From: Eupeodes corollae
Taxonomy: Eukaryota > Arthropoda > Insecta > Diptera > Syrphidae
DNA length: 64,000 nt
Direction: 5' to 3'
Assembly: GCF_945859685.1 (NCBI RefSeq)
Contig: NC_079147.1
Coordinates: forward strand, 92,930,315-92,994,314
A program made the position numbers and the translations under genes. Of the stretch, positions 13,490 through 25,923 are shown in pieces; position 1 is the first letter of the stretch; each line of letters opens with the position of its first letter. The notes beneath the pieces are model-generated. The model had not been told where the DNA came from. It saw only the letters and a list, made by a program, of their open reading frames with translations, and did no database searches.

Positions 13490-13965
13490 TTTTTTAGTAT
13501 TTGTTTTATTGAAGTTATTGTCATGGGTCTGATTCGTCGAATTGAAAATATTGACATTCCTCAACGTTTCAGATTCGAAATAAAAGATGTTTCGAATGAT
13601 GTCTGTGCGTGCGTGTGTACGTAGAAACGTTCGTACGTCCGTACGTTTGCGACGTTATTTTCTTCGTCCACAGCTGAAGAACCAGAAGAGATATCAACTC
13701 CAAATAAATTTTGTTATACAGATAATAATGCAAAAAGATGCAGAAAGGGCTCTCATAAAAAGTTTTTTTACCATAGCAGTTTAAAAATAGGTGAACATTT
13801 TGGTTAACCCTAAATATATATTATAACGTGATACCAAAAAAAAAATGAAAAAAAAGTTGTCACCAACAATTTTGTGCAATGAACAATAACGTTTTTAACA
13901 TCTGGTATGATTTTGAGACTATTGGAATTGACAGTTTTTTTTTTATAAAATATAAAAACTTTTCT
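13490..13965 (+). repeat. Dispersed repeat R, plus orientation, partial
   Basis: The copy starts with cgtcgaattgaaaatattga and contains the CGTACG-rich block (acgttcgtacgtccgtacg near 13625-13645). The conserved phrase agagatatcaactccaaat near 13688-13706 and the block ttggttaaccctaaatat near 13801-13818 follow. It stops at the 3' edge of the LINE relic downstream. The Arg/Val-rich frame in it is a by-product of the CGTACG repeats. Confidence 0.75.
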
Positions 13966-13984
13966 TTAAATTCGTAAAAATAGA

Positions 13985-14785
13985 ACGAGACCTGAGGAGT
14001 AGGACAGATGAAAAAGCTTACGCAGTGGTTTTGCCAGCGATGAAGAACACTTCTTCAGAACAATAGCGGCTGGCTTGCTTGAACTTATTCTGGTTTTCCT
14101 CAGTTGGATTGGCTTTAAAGCAACGGAAACTTACCTTCTTGACCTTAATAACCTCTTTACAGCTCGCATCGAACCATGCGTTTTCCTTAGGTCTGATGCT
14201 TTTAACCCTATTCGGGATAAAAGTTCTCATTCCCAGGAGAATCAAACTTGTGATCATATCAGCGCTGGCGTCAACGTCACTATCGAGGAAGCATAGTGAC
14301 CAGTCAAAGATCCTGAAGTAATTGTTGAGACCGTCCCAGTTGGCTTTCTCGTATTGCCAAATGGTTCTCATAGGAGCTCTTTCTTTAACTGGAGTGTATT
14401 TACACGAGAAATTTGCTGATATGACACAATGGTCAGATGTGCCTAGAGGAGATAGAACACTAATAGTGTACTTACCAGGGTGAGAGGTAAGAAACAAGTC
14501 AATTGTGTTTTCTGCTCGACCTACGACGTCCGATATTCTAGTGGGCTCGTTGACCAGCTGAGTTAGGTGGTTTAACTCAGCAAAGATCTCAGCACACACT
14601 CCTTCTGGTGTTGACTGGCCCGAATGTTGAAGCCATGAAGAATTGTGTACATTGAAATCGCCCGTAACAACGATTTCAGTGCGAGGATAGGACGAAACAA
14701 TTCTTTGGATGGAATCAGACAAAGTATCAAATTCACGAGAAGTTGATACTCTGTCTAGATTTGGGCTCCGATAAAGGAATCAGTA
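13985..14785 (-). mobile_element. CR1/jockey-type LINE relic, copy a: endonuclease
   Basis: The minus-strand frame 14722-14018 is an APE endonuclease: IVVTGDFNVHNSSWL, then EPTRISDVVG, ENTIDLFLTSHP and the terminal SPLGTSDHCVISANF. A linker (KANPTEENQNKFKQA) follows. The frame extends upstream to about 14785 (SPNLDRVSTSREFDTLSDS), with one stop replacing a codon. At about 14066 it jumps into a short piece of the RT domain (SSSLAGKTT type), showing an internal deletion. The same family is found at 16.3-17.6, 25.4-27.8 and 53-54.7 kb. Confidence 0.82.
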
Positions 14786-14789
14786 GTGA

Positions 14790-16255
14790 ATGATTTTCTT
14801 ATTTACGGAGAATTTAAACCACATATAATTAAAAAAGGAATTGGTGCATGGACCATATTCTGGTTGACGGAAGATTGATCTGGAGAACTCCAAGTTCCAA
14901 GAAGTGTGGACAACTTTTACTGGCTAGTGGCTCCCATGAGGATGGTCATGAGGCGCTCGTTAATGCACCTATAGCTCAAGACTTGTTGCTTAAGTCTGGC
15001 TCCAAAGACAAAGTCGCATATAATAATAATATATATAATAAACGTTGTTCGTTTTCTCGGTAGCAGTCACCATAGTAAATATCGTAGTTTTCATGCTTTT
15101 TGCCCAGGCGATCCCATCAAATTCCCAAGAGAGCCTTCGTATTCGAACAGAAGTTATTAAGTCCATTGGTATAATAGATATCGATGGAAATATTAACAAG
15201 GTTGCCATCGGTTTTTTTCTTGTTACCATGAGAACAGATTGAGACAAAACCTTTTAAATAAATGATTGATAAAAACATTTCCTTTTACGTATTATTTTTA
15301 ATGTTAGCTATAAATAATAAAACAGCACTTAAACGCTCTTTAAAAAATTAAATTTCACAAGCCATTAAGTATTTCAATATTTTGCATGCATTTATTTTCA
15401 ATGGTTTAAATATAAATATATTAAATATATTAATGAAATTGGAACCATCAACGTGCTTTTATTATTATTAATAAAATGAAAATGAAATTTTGAAATCCAG
15501 TTGAATTGAAGGATTTAAAATATTCAACAAAAAAGAACCTCACTTGCAATTAATTCAATGTGATAATAATAATTATTATTTGTTTTAATTCTGAAAAATA
15601 AATATACAGGTAATGGACTTCGAATACATTTATTTTTATTTATTTACAATTTAATATAAATGTGCAATATACATAGGCAAAAAAAGATGGGTTCTTTAAT
15701 ATTTGCTTTTTGCATCTTTATAGATTTATTTGGATGCACGTTGGCTTCAAAACATTGTTTCGTTCATCAAAAATATGCTGTTGAGTGAAAAAGTGGTGGA
15801 GTCCATTTTAGCTTTTAAGCAATAAAACGAGTACAGAAATACCTTTTTTAATGCGTCAAGAAAAAATTAACAAATTTCGGCTTCAGTGCTTTTTCGCCTT
15901 GGCTATAACAAGGTCTGTCAGCTCTGAAGTTTATCAAAAAATCAAAAGTTAATTCTACAGAAATATTTGTTATTGTAGATAGTGAGTTATGTACCTCTTT
16001 TAAGAATAATGACGACTTTTGTTGTAAAAAACGTTCGTTGTTTTGTAATTTTTAAAATATTCAAAATGTGACGAGAATGGAAAAACTAAAGGCATTAAAA
16101 ACTAAACACATACCGAGATTATCGGGATGTACAGTCTCCTCAATGCAAGTGCCATCAATGGATTGTGGAAAGGGATTATATAAAACTTTAATGATACAAG
16201 ATAGAATTGCGTTTGTGAAGCATTACATTCCACGCGATTTTTTATTTCCCATTGT
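14790..16255. other. Intergenic AT-rich DNA, nothing recognised
   Basis: Short open frames only, none with recognisable domains. The two opposing frames at 14990-15247 are mutual shadows and match nothing I know. A/T content is high, especially 15240-15700. Confidence 0.4.
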
Positions 16256-16259
16256 ACCA

Positions 16260-17640
16260 CCGAAAATTAGGTCGGAATTTTATGAGAATATCATATTTTT
16301 TCGTTCCACATTCAAAGAAGAGGGATGTGAGTCTGAAAACGAATATGAAAAGTTAGGAGTACTATCGTCAGCAAAACAATAATTTGCATTTAAAGTTGCA
16401 GACAGAAGATCATTAATAAAATGAGAAATAATGTTGGAGATAGCACAGAACCCTGGAGTACACCAACATTTATATTGTGGTTTTCAGTCTTGAATCCATC
16501 CAATGCGAAAGGTAATTATTTATATAGCGAAGGAGGTATTCATGGATACCGAAAGCACGCAATTTTTGATAAGCTTTTGAAATATAAAGTATCCAGTGCA
16601 ATAATCCTACTTTGTCCAAAATGGTTCAAAGATTCGCTCTGCTATTTGGTGAGATGAACCATGAGATCATCAGTGGACGTATTGCTGCGAAAGCCGTAGG
16701 TATTATTGGTCATTAAGAAGCTTAGAAGCTTTTGATCTTAGAGATATTTCTTGAGCTGATAATTAATGAGGGTTTAAATGACTTTGGAAAAGAGAAGGGA
16801 CGTAAGTGCAAATGTTCGATAATTATAGGGTGAGGAATATCCCTATTTTTTGGGAGGGGCTGGACAAATGCTGTTTTCCTTCCATTTGGAACGGGATCTG
16901 AGGAGTAGCACAGTGGTTTTGCCAGCAATGAAGAAAACCTCTTTGAAACAATAGCGGGCATACCATTCGGACCAGCAGATTTATGCATGTTGAGATCTTG
17001 TAGAATTCCCGCCACATTACGATTTCGAAAAAAAGATCTGCCAAATAGAATCACTAATGCGCTCAATGACAACAGCGTTTAATTGGCGGCTGTCTCGAGA
17101 GAGCTAGCAAATTGAGGACCATCGACAACTAGCATGAAACCGAGGAAGAGGAAGAAGTCCTCATGTTTCTTACAAATGACCAAACATTTTTACTGCCTTT
17201 ATGACATTTCAGTAAGTTTTGGTCATGTACGAATTTGGCTCGTCGAATATGAGCGTTACAAGCCTTCCTGGCTTGCTTGAGATTATTCTTGTTTTCCTCA
17301 GTTGGATTGGCCTTAAAACAACGGAAACTTACCTCCTTGAACCCCTTATAACCTCTTTATAGTTCGACTGAAACCATGCATTTTCCTTAGGTTCAGGTGC
17401 ATTGGAATCACCCGTAATAACGATTTCAGTGCAAGGATAGGGTGAAACAAATGAATGGAATCAGATAAAGCATCAATTTCAAGCGAAGTTGACACTCTGT
17501 TAAGATTAGGGCTGTGATAAAGAAAGCAATAGTGAATAATAGTGCACACAATTTAAAAAAAATTGATGCAGGAACAAGGCCATGGTAGGAAAAGAAAAGT
17601 TGGACCAAGCTCAACCAAAATTCAGTGAGATCGAAATTCT
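16260..17640 (-). mobile_element. CR1/jockey-type LINE relic, copy b
   Basis: On the minus strand, from 17640 leftward, the pieces come in order. First is the endonuclease start (SPNLNRVSTSLEIDALSDS). After a deletion come the linker and then RT (ILQDLNMHKSAGPNGMPAIV, then KTAFVQPLPK). Further RT follows in shifted frames near 16480-16360: GVLQGSVLSPTLFLI and a catalytic-type FADD at about 16360-16378. Several frameshifts and at least one large deletion are present. It belongs to the same family as copies a, c and d. Confidence 0.78.
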
Positions 17641-20270
17641 TAACTACTTAGGTTTCACTAAGTGCCAAAACTGAACTCTAACAATATATCAAGATTATTT
17701 TTTAACTGAATATTTAGGAACACCATTGAAAATTTGGAAAACCATTGAATTGATTTTATTGAAAAAAAGCTTTAGAATTTTTAAAAGTAATATCTCATAA
17801 ACCTCACGTGATACTTTTACATTAATATTAAAGTCAGATTTGAATTGAAGCCAAAAAAACCAAAGGTATTTTTAATGTAAAAAAAATTTTTGTCGACCAG
17901 TTAATTACAAGTTTTTAGTGTCACTCCATTCAAAAATAAAAAGTTCTTTTGTGGTTGATTGCTGTCTAAAGCCATCCTTGACGTCGTTTGTTCATCGATT
18001 TTTGTTTGAATTTTTTAGCCTCCACCGCATACTAAACAATTTTAATTTTAATTCGTTAGCACTTAAAAAACAAAAATACTCACAATATGTTGAACATTTC
18101 TTTGGAAAACACGCCCAAAATATCAGAATGATAAGCACCAGCTGAATTTATTATAGAAATAGGAATAAGAGAATTGAAGCTTTTGTCTATTTCTTCCATG
18201 CAAACAATTTTTCCTATTGTCTTTTTTATTCAAACTTGTAGTTGTGTCAGTCAATTCAAATCCCATCTGGAGAATTCCACAGACATTGAATCATCCCTAT
18301 CAGCAACATTTTCATTCCGATTTCCGAGAAAATCACCACTGCTCTTCCATTGTTCTTTTTATTTCGGTTTTCTAAACTACCATTAAATGAATGGTACCAT
18401 GAGATATGGTGGCAAAATTGAATTATGAAATGAAAAAAACCACAACTCGAGCCCGAACATTTTTGCATAACAACACTTGCAGATTTTATCTCGGGAAACA
18501 TGCTGAGCAACACATCGTAAAAGAAGGAAACAAAAAATCATCAACAAGTTTTTGAAAGGATGAGGCTGACAATCATTTGAAAATTTATTTCATGTTTTTC
18601 TTATTCATTTCCCAAAAGCAAGACAATTATTATCCTAGGCTTCCTTGTCGTCAGTTAAGAAAAATACTTAAAAAAGATACGTATGAAGGTACATATATGT
18701 ACATATGCATTAGGTACGTTTACGAAAAAAATAAAATGCACGACTGGGTCGCACGAACTTGCTCCTGTATGTTAAGAGTCTGTTTAAAAAAGTACTTATA
18801 TAAATTTGAAAATATACCTGTAAAATAAGTTTGTCTTCAAAGATATAAATGCCATTTGATTTGTCAAAAAAACCGTGCGATCTTTGTATATGACAACCAT
18901 AGTACTCTCATGAGCATAAACTTTTAGGGCGGAGAAATGCCGAGTCTTTGACGTAAGTATCGAAAGCGGTGAAATTCAGCGGGAGCGAGAAGACAATATT
19001 ATTTTCATTCCCTTAAGCAGCCAGCAGAATAAGGGAGATAAGATAATCCACCCAAAAAGTCAACACAATTTCCTTCATTTTATTTGAGTCTATCCTTGTA
19101 TATGTTTTCACATAAAGAGCTTCCATATGATGGTTGATGAATTTGTTGTTGTTTTTTTATATCAATGCACTTTATATACCTAAAAAAAGGAAAAGTAAAA
19201 CAAAATGGCTTAATATTGTATGTAATAAGGGGATGAAAGACACTTTTGCATGCTTACGACAGCTGTTTAGGATCTTTTACCGATATTTGTTTATATTTAC
19301 ATTCATAAGTCTGCTTTTACTTGAGTACGATCTTTGTATATGAAAAATGGTTTCTTTTATGTATAAAGCTACGATGGGATTCATATAGATTCAACTAGTT
19401 CCTTCAAAGCTTTTTTCCTTTTGATAGCTTTATTGTAATTTCATATTAGAAGAACCAGGATGGAAAATAATAAGATAAGAAAGAGGCAGACCATGAATGT
19501 TTAAATTGTAAAGCGATCGCCTATTGGTTGTGTAGTTAGGTAGCAGGTAGGTGTCTAATACGAATTAGGAATAGTTCATTGGTGAGCTTAGCTTTAGGCA
19601 GATAGATAGATAAGGACATGTTTATGATGATAATGAAGGAATGTTATTGGTAGCTAAAAGGTACATACTATACATTCCTTCTTTACTATAAGTTTTCAGC
19701 GCTAACATGGAGTTTTTACGTTCAGTTTATTTATTTTGTTAAACTTTAAAAAAAACAACAAGCATACGAACAGGTACAAGAAATTGCTATTCATGTGTTG
19801 TTTAAGGTCAGGCTTTTGAGCGTTTTGGATTTTAGTTATGAAGTGACACGTAAGCAGTAGTTGTGAAGTTGTACGTAATACCTTTATAAATGGGTATAAT
19901 GTGTATACGTTGAAAAAGTGATTCTAAGAGAAAATACATATACTCTTTCTGGCCCGTTTCTTTAACTTGTAGGTACTAAGTATTTATTCTTTTATATAGT
20001 CGAAGGCAAGTAAATCATGTGTGAAACAACGTTATTCGTAATGAATAATATTTAAAAATCACATATACAAAGTTACCAAGATAATACTTCTTGATAGACA
20101 CTTTAAAATAGATTGTTGATTAAATATATCATATAAATGTGTACCAAATGCATTAATTTGGATTAAAGATATGAATGCAATTACAACTTCGTCAAAATAA
20201 TGCGCTCTTTCGGGCTCATGCATAGTGAAAATATTAAAAAAAAATATTTTAATATTCAAAATTTCACCCG
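17641..20270. other. Intergenic AT-rich DNA; small repeat J fragment
   Basis: No recognisable gene. Around 18829-18862 the phrase agtttgtcttcaaagatat followed by aaatgccattt recurs at 20278-20310, at the start of repeat J, so a fragment of J lies here. The remainder is unassigned A/T-rich DNA. Confidence 0.45.
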
Positions 20271-20274
20271 AAAA

Positions 20275-21115
20275 AAAAGTTTGTCTTCAAAAATTTAAAT
20301 GCCATTTTATAAATAAAAAAACCTTTGATTTTTCAAATTTTTTTTTTGAAAATCGTTAGAGCGGTTTTTTTTTAAATTAATTTTTTATATATAAATTTTT
20401 CAATTTTGCTCTAAAAATATTTTTGGTATGCAGTTGTTTAGTGATTGTAAATACACGCTATTCATTTGAGTTTCGTTAAAAAATGTTGAAACGTTTTTGA
20501 GATATAGAATTTTGAAAAAAAAAAATTCAATATTTTTTAAAAAATCCAAACAATACAAAATTGCACTTTTGTAAATCAGATATTGTTAAGGCAGTATAAG
20601 AGCTTATTCAGAAAAAAAATTATTGAAATCGGTTTATAAGTTGCTGAGAAAATTAAAAAACAAAATAACGGTTCTATGAGCGGTACTTTTCCTGAGCAAT
20701 ACAAAAATATGTTTTTATTTTTAAAAGAATCCAAATAAAAAAAAAAAATTTTAGAGGAAATTTAAAAAAAATCTATCGGTTTGTTTTTGAGAAAATTCGA
20801 ATTTTCGTTTTTCGACCAAAAAAATTGTATGGGGGCCACTGTTAATTTTGATCTTAAAAAAAATGAAAAAAACGCCTAACGCGAATCTGCTCAAAACCTT
20901 AACTTCCAAGTTTGAACTCAATCAACCCAATGGTTTAGGCTGTAGGAGCGTGGACAGACAGACAAAACTGACCGGACGGAATCGCGGGACCCACTTTTTT
21001 CGACTTCTCTACCATCGTAATATCATGTTTGATTAAAATCTCGAGTTCGAAATTTTGCACGAATGCAAAACTTGCCATATAGTTCCTATATGTCGCAAGT
21101 AAAAAATAATAATTC
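20275..21115 (+). repeat. Dispersed repeat J, long copy
   Basis: A long A/T-rich body (cgttagagcggtttttttt near 20354) leads into a more GC-rich terminal block. That block contains ggctgtaggagcgtggacag (20938-20957), a GACA run, gggacccacttttttcgact (20987-21006) and ctctaccatcgtaatatca. The same body and terminal block occur at 54.67-55.10 kb. Two copies with the same ends indicate a mobile repeat, probably non-autonomous. I cannot place it in a class. Confidence 0.75.
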
Positions 21116-21829
21116 AAAATAGAATTGCCTACCCTATCTATATATGTTGCTTATCAAAATTTTTCTTCGAGTCATATCGAAAGTGAAACGTTTAAATTGT
21201 TATTCTTTTGAGCCTCAATAGGAAAATTGATCAATCAATTGCTGATAGGGAACCCCGAGATATAATAATAACTTATTAGAAAAACGCACGTTAGTAGATA
21301 CCTACTTTATGGTGCAAGAACAAATTATGTGCAAATTCTATAGATTCCTTGGCATTCAAGGCAAGGCCCTTAAAAAGTTAATTGTGTGATGAAGTTCGAC
21401 TTATCAATAACACAAAAGCCTTAACACACTTAACTGAGCCCTCGCTAAAACTCAAACTGGTGAGTTTGGTTTTTCGTCAACAGGAATGTGCCCATTTTAT
21501 AAAAATATCTTTCAAGACCACGATTTTTAGGCATCAGAAGAAGTTGATATAATAGAATCTTAACCTTACATGGACAATCCTGCGCCTACCAAACCATGTG
21601 ATATTGAGGAGGAGATTCACATCGAGCTGGAATGAGATCTATCTTTTAAATAATGAAATCCAGACCAAAACATACAGATGAACCGGGACCCCAAGAATCG
21701 GGAACAATTTTTTCAAAACCATTAACAACCTTTTATACTCCACATGAAATTTGCCCAATTCCTGTCTGAGTTTGGGAGGCGAAGAAATCATACCGATTAA
21801 AACCAAATGAGTTCGAAAAAAGTTTTCTT

Positions 21830-22510
21830 CCGTACGTTCGCGACGTTTTTTTGTCATCTATAGCTTAAGAACCAATAGAGATATCAACTCCAAATTAATT
21901 TTGGGTGTGGGTGGTTTTTTACCATAGTAGTTTTTAAAGAAAGGTGAAAATATTGGTTAACCTTAAATATCTTACGAACCAAAAACGATAGAGACTTGAA
22001 TTAAATTGTATATAACATTATATTATAACGTGATATTAAAAAAGTATATTTAAAAAAAAAAATCAAATTAACCGTTTTTTTATAAATAAAATAAAAATGT
22101 GTCACCTCGAAAATTTTGTGAATACAAAATGATTTTATCTCCAAACCAATTTTGTGCAATGAAAAATAACGTTAAATCTGGTAAAATTTTTAGAAAATAA
22201 AAACCAAAAAAAAAACATTACTCAAAGTTAAAGGTAAAAATTGAATTCCCAATCAAATATCTTTTCAAAAACTTGCGTTTATAGCTTCAAACTGATTTTA
22301 TCTTATAAGAAATATTGTTTTCAACATTCTGAAAAATGTTGAATAAAATCGAATTGAGAGTTTTTTTTACAAAAAATAAAAACTTAAAAAAAAAATGAAC
22401 AAAAAGTGGTAAAAATTGATTTTTGACTCAAATGTCTTTTCAAAAATTTTAATTTATGAGAAATATTGTTTGTAACATTTGGTAACATTTTGGGAAAATC
22501 GAATTTGTAA
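21830..22510 (+). repeat. Dispersed repeat R, plus, left part of split copy
   Basis: The copy starts in the CGTACG block (ccgtacgttcgcgacgtttt near 21830), followed by the conserved agagatatcaactccaaatt and the block attataacgtgatat near 22020-22036. Then come two to three divergent sub-units of about 145-175 bp (gacagttttt, ataaaaactt, gactcaaat). It resumes at 24240, so 22511-24239 is an insertion. Confidence 0.7.
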
Positions 22511-22514
22511 CAAT

Positions 22515-22681
22515 AACAATAACGGTTGTTCCTCACCTTCCGTTACATTACCACCATTACAACCCCTAGCCACAGGCACTAGAGGCTGATCTTGGCAGAA
22601 GGAAGGGGGTTCTTGCTAACGCTGTTCTGGACGGTGTTACGATTTCATACCTACCAAATAAAATTAAAAAAAAAAAAAAAA
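22515..22681 (+). mobile_element. Poly(A)-tailed retro-insert, unclassified
   Basis: A block of more balanced base composition ends in accaaataaaatt followed by about 17 A. That is a polyadenylation signal and tail typical of LINE or retrocopy 3' ends. Its parent element is not recognised. It lies at the left border of the insertion in repeat R. Confidence 0.4.
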
Positions 22682-24239
22682 GATGGGACCAGAAACGTCA
22701 AGCTGTCTGAGGGGGGAGTGTTCTCCATAGATGGGTGAGGGTCAATGATGATGGAATTGAACCTCGGAGGATTTGCCCGCCCATGTATCTAGAAGATACC
22801 ACCTTGACTACTGCAACCTCCATTTCACTGCAGTAGTCCCTTACTCAAACTTCCACCCCTCTCGTATGTACCTTACCCTCTTACTCTTACATCACCTCCA
22901 CCTCTGTGGGATGGTATTAGGCCGACAGTGTCACCATGCTGAAACAAGAAAATTCAACTAACTTCCCAATATTGAACCTCAACCAACAGGATCGAGAAGG
23001 AAATACTTTTTTATTTTATTGTTTTCCTTTTTTTTGTTTTCAGCCACGTTATAAAAAAAATTACTTAACGGTAAATAGATAAAACGAAATTCTTAAATAT
23101 ACCAATTGTTATTTAGAAATGTATTCCTTGTTTTCTTGCAGGTAAAAACGTAAGTAAAGAAAAAAAATTAATAATTAATTCAATTTAGTCATAGTTTAAG
23201 GTAAGTAACATTTTTATAGGGATTAGATCGGTAAGTACAATTTTTTTAAATATTTAAACTTTCTTTTGTTTTTAGGTATAGTGATTATGACGGTAAGTAC
23301 ATTTTTTTTATTATCTCAGTTAATTGCGACGGTAATTAGAGGAAATTTTAATCAAAATAAAATTAAAATAAAATAAACCAATCAATGCATAGATGAAATT
23401 CAAAACAATTGACTTACCAATGACATGACGTCCCAGCAGTAGTGCACCACGGTGGTTGTCGTTGCCATTGGAAAAAAAATAACCGGTAAAGAGTTCTTTT
23501 TTTATTCTTTTAATTAAATTTTAATTTTCTTTTATTTTTTTCTATACCGTTGTTTCTTTTTTTATTATTATTATTATTTTTTTTTATTATTATTAAATAG
23601 CCGATAATAAATCTTTTTTTTCTAAAATCATAAATAATTCAGAATAATAGGATACAAAATATTTAAAATAATTAACACATACGCACAACACACTATAATT
23701 ACACAACACTGGGCATTAGGGAATAGATGAGCACAAAAAAAAAATAGGGTATGTGGTAGCGGATTGGGAACGCGGCAGGAAATTGGAAGGGAGGCACATA
23801 AAGGACACTATTAACTTTAGGTTGATGCTGATGATGATGATAATGTTGGTGATGATGATGATAATAGTGATAACAAGGATGATGATAATGTTCTTAATTT
23901 TGCGAAAGAAAAACTACGCGTCGGTGGTGGTAAAATTTTAGGCGGTTTTGGGTATATGGTGGAGTGGTTGTGGCCTTGCGTCTCTGAAGTGGGGTGGGTA
24001 GAGGTTCACTCTTATATTTAAAGTTTTTTCGTATTTATTTTTTTGTATATAATTTATTTAACTTTTTTTTGTGCAGGTGTTTCACTTTTTTTCCTTTTTT
24101 TTATAGCTGCCAATTCCTTTAATTTTTAACACTCACAGTCTTTTTTTCTTTTATTTAATTAACACTAGCCACTTTCTTTAATATTTCCCACCCACAGGCT
24201 TTTTATTTTATTGAATTTCATTAATTTATCGCCTGTATA
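22682..24239. other. Insertion in repeat R; splice-like motifs, (GAT)n
   Basis: The sequence between the two halves of a repeat R copy. It includes a GC-richer part (22690-22990) with no recognisable protein, a cluster of strong splice-site-like motifs at 23128-23300 and several T-rich tracts. A degenerate (GAT)n stretch lies at 23821-23895. I see no terminal inverted repeats. Confidence 0.4.
23821..23895. repeat. Degenerate (GAT)n simple repeat
   Basis: Imperfect GATGAT/GATAAT repeats; the Met-rich frame across it is an artefact. Confidence 0.8.
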
Positions 24240-24958
24240 AGTTGTTTATCAGTATTTTTTCTTTTTAACATTTAGTAAAATTTTGAGAAAAATTGAATTG
24301 ACAGTTTTTCTTACAAAAAATAAAAACTTAAAAGTAAATTTAACAAAAGTTGCAAAATATTGATTTTCGGCTCAAATATCTTTTCAAAACTTTGAGATAT
24401 GTAATTTAAACTGCTTTTGTCTTTAAAAAATATTGTTGTCAACATTCGTAAAAATTTTGAGAAAAATCTAATGACAAAAAACGATACTAAGACTTGGTAA
24501 AAATTTACTTTCGACTCAAATAGCTTTTTAAAAATTAAAAATATTGTCTTCAAACTTTTATATATCATAGAAAATATCGTTTTCGAATCCATTAGTTTTT
24601 TTTTATGTAAATCCAACAGTCGGTTTTTTCATAAAAAATAAAATCTACAAGAAATAGTACGCAAATTTGGTAACACCTGATGATCGGTTCTTCATATCTT
24701 TCAGATTTTTTTCATTCATCCAATTTGTAAAAAATTAAGAAATGCTACTGAAGTTGGTAAACATTTTTTTTTACTAAGAATCTATTTAACAAAACTAGAT
24801 TTTCAAACTAAACTATTTCATTATATGAAAGATATTGTTGTTAATTTTAAAATTTTGTAAGAATAACTAACTAACTAGCTAACAATTTTTTCTAACTCAA
24901 CACAAAAACCTACAAACTTTTAAGTAAGATAAATCGACAGACCTTTCCAGCCTTTTTT
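24240..24958 (+). repeat. Dispersed repeat R, plus, right part of split copy
   Basis: This resumes the sub-unit series (aattgacagtttttcttaca near 24296) and runs to the family's 3' terminal block. That block includes a short stretch with aaatcgacagacctttccag at 24931-24950, comparable to 45800-45865. The open frames on either strand reflect the sub-units and are not genes. Confidence 0.7.
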
Positions 24959-25390
24959 AAATTGTATCTTACATTTTAAACAAAAAATATGCTTATTTCA
25001 TTAATTTATAACTATAGCGTTCATTGTTTATATTTTCTTAAATTTTGTAACACAATAAAATTGTTATAATAATAAAGAGGAAGAAAAACCAAAAGACCTT
25101 ATTATTGTCGACAATTTTGTGAATGTTGGCCTAAAAACAAACCACAGAAGTGAAGGTGATGAGACGGTAAACCCTAATGTATGCAAAGAAAGGGTGTTAG
25201 TGCAGAAAAAAGAGTTAGCAGTAGTCATGGTGATATCCATTGGATACATGGGCGGATAATTCCTCCGAATCACTTCTCTTTGGAAAGCACTCCACACTCA
25301 CTCAACGTTTACGGGTTCCTATCTTTATTTTCCTATTCTATATATATTTGTAAGCGTATATCCAATACAACTTGTATTGAAAGATTCAAA

Positions 25391-25888
25391 AAGTAGCTTC
25401 TAATCCAAAGAAGAGATTCATCAATACCAAAGAACGCATTTTCGATAAGAGAGCTTGGTGCCAAACTCTATCAAATGCAACAATCTTACTTTCTCCAAAA
25501 CGATATAAGGATTTGTTCCAATGTTCGGTGAGATGAGCCATGAGATCACCAGTGGAGCTATTGCTGGGAAAGCCATACTATTGGTCATTGAAAAGCTTTT
25601 GTTCTTTGAGATATTTTTTAAGCTGATAATTTATCATCTTTTCCATGACCTTGGAAAGAAGGGACGTGGGTACAATTGGGTGATAGTTAAAGGGGGAAGG
25701 GTATTCGCCTTTATTAGGGACAGGCTGTAAAAATGCTGCTTTCACTCCGCTCGGAAATAGACCTGTAGAGCAGGAAAGATGGAAAAGCTTACGCAGAGGT
25801 TTTGTCAACGTTGAAGAACACATCTTCAGTATAATACGGGGAATCCTATACGGCCCAGTGGATTTGTGTATGTCAAGGTCTTTCAGTA
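25391..25888 (-). mobile_element. CR1/jockey-type LINE relic, copy c, RT part
   Basis: The minus-strand frame from about 25888 down to 25578 is the RT N-terminal region: LLKDLDIHKSTGPYRIPRII, KAAFLQPVPNKGEYPSPFNY and SLLSKVMEKMINYQLKKYL, then ORF sequence degrading to 25391. It is separated from its upstream half (27304-27790) by a nested SINE plus LINE insertion. Confidence 0.78.
25875..25888. repeat. Target-site duplication of SINE, left copy
   Basis: The 14-mer aaggtctttcagta is repeated exactly at 27304-27317. Removing the intervening 1.4 kb restores a continuous CR1-type RT reading. Confidence 0.8.
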
Positions 25889-25923
25889 GTACCCGTGGAA
25901 TAATGGTTTGTGCGATCAACTGT
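25889..25923 (+). mobile_element. SINE 5' head, tRNA-like
   Basis: The sequence gtacccgtggaataatggtt and the bases after it align without gaps to the SINE head at 13.33-13.36 kb, matching at about 23 of 32 positions. The A-box-like TGGAATAATGG is kept. An alternative is that this is LINE sequence (a frame IAQTIIPRVLLKDLD is open here). The exact 14-bp duplication and the tRNA-like pattern favour SINE. Confidence 0.55.

Noticed and set aside
13587..13784. Arg/Val-rich frames (also at 43202-43417)
   Set aside because: They come from CGTACG repeats inside dispersed repeat R and occur in both orientations.
24311..24616. 101-residue Phe/Leu-rich minus frame resembling a membrane protein
   Set aside because: Lies wholly inside sub-units of repeat R; hydrophobicity is due to T/A-rich codons.
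25889..25923. Reading these bases as native CR1-type LINE protein (IAQTIIPRVLL)
   Set aside because: Possible, but the 14-bp duplication and the ungapped match to the SINE head explain it better; retained as the stated alternative.
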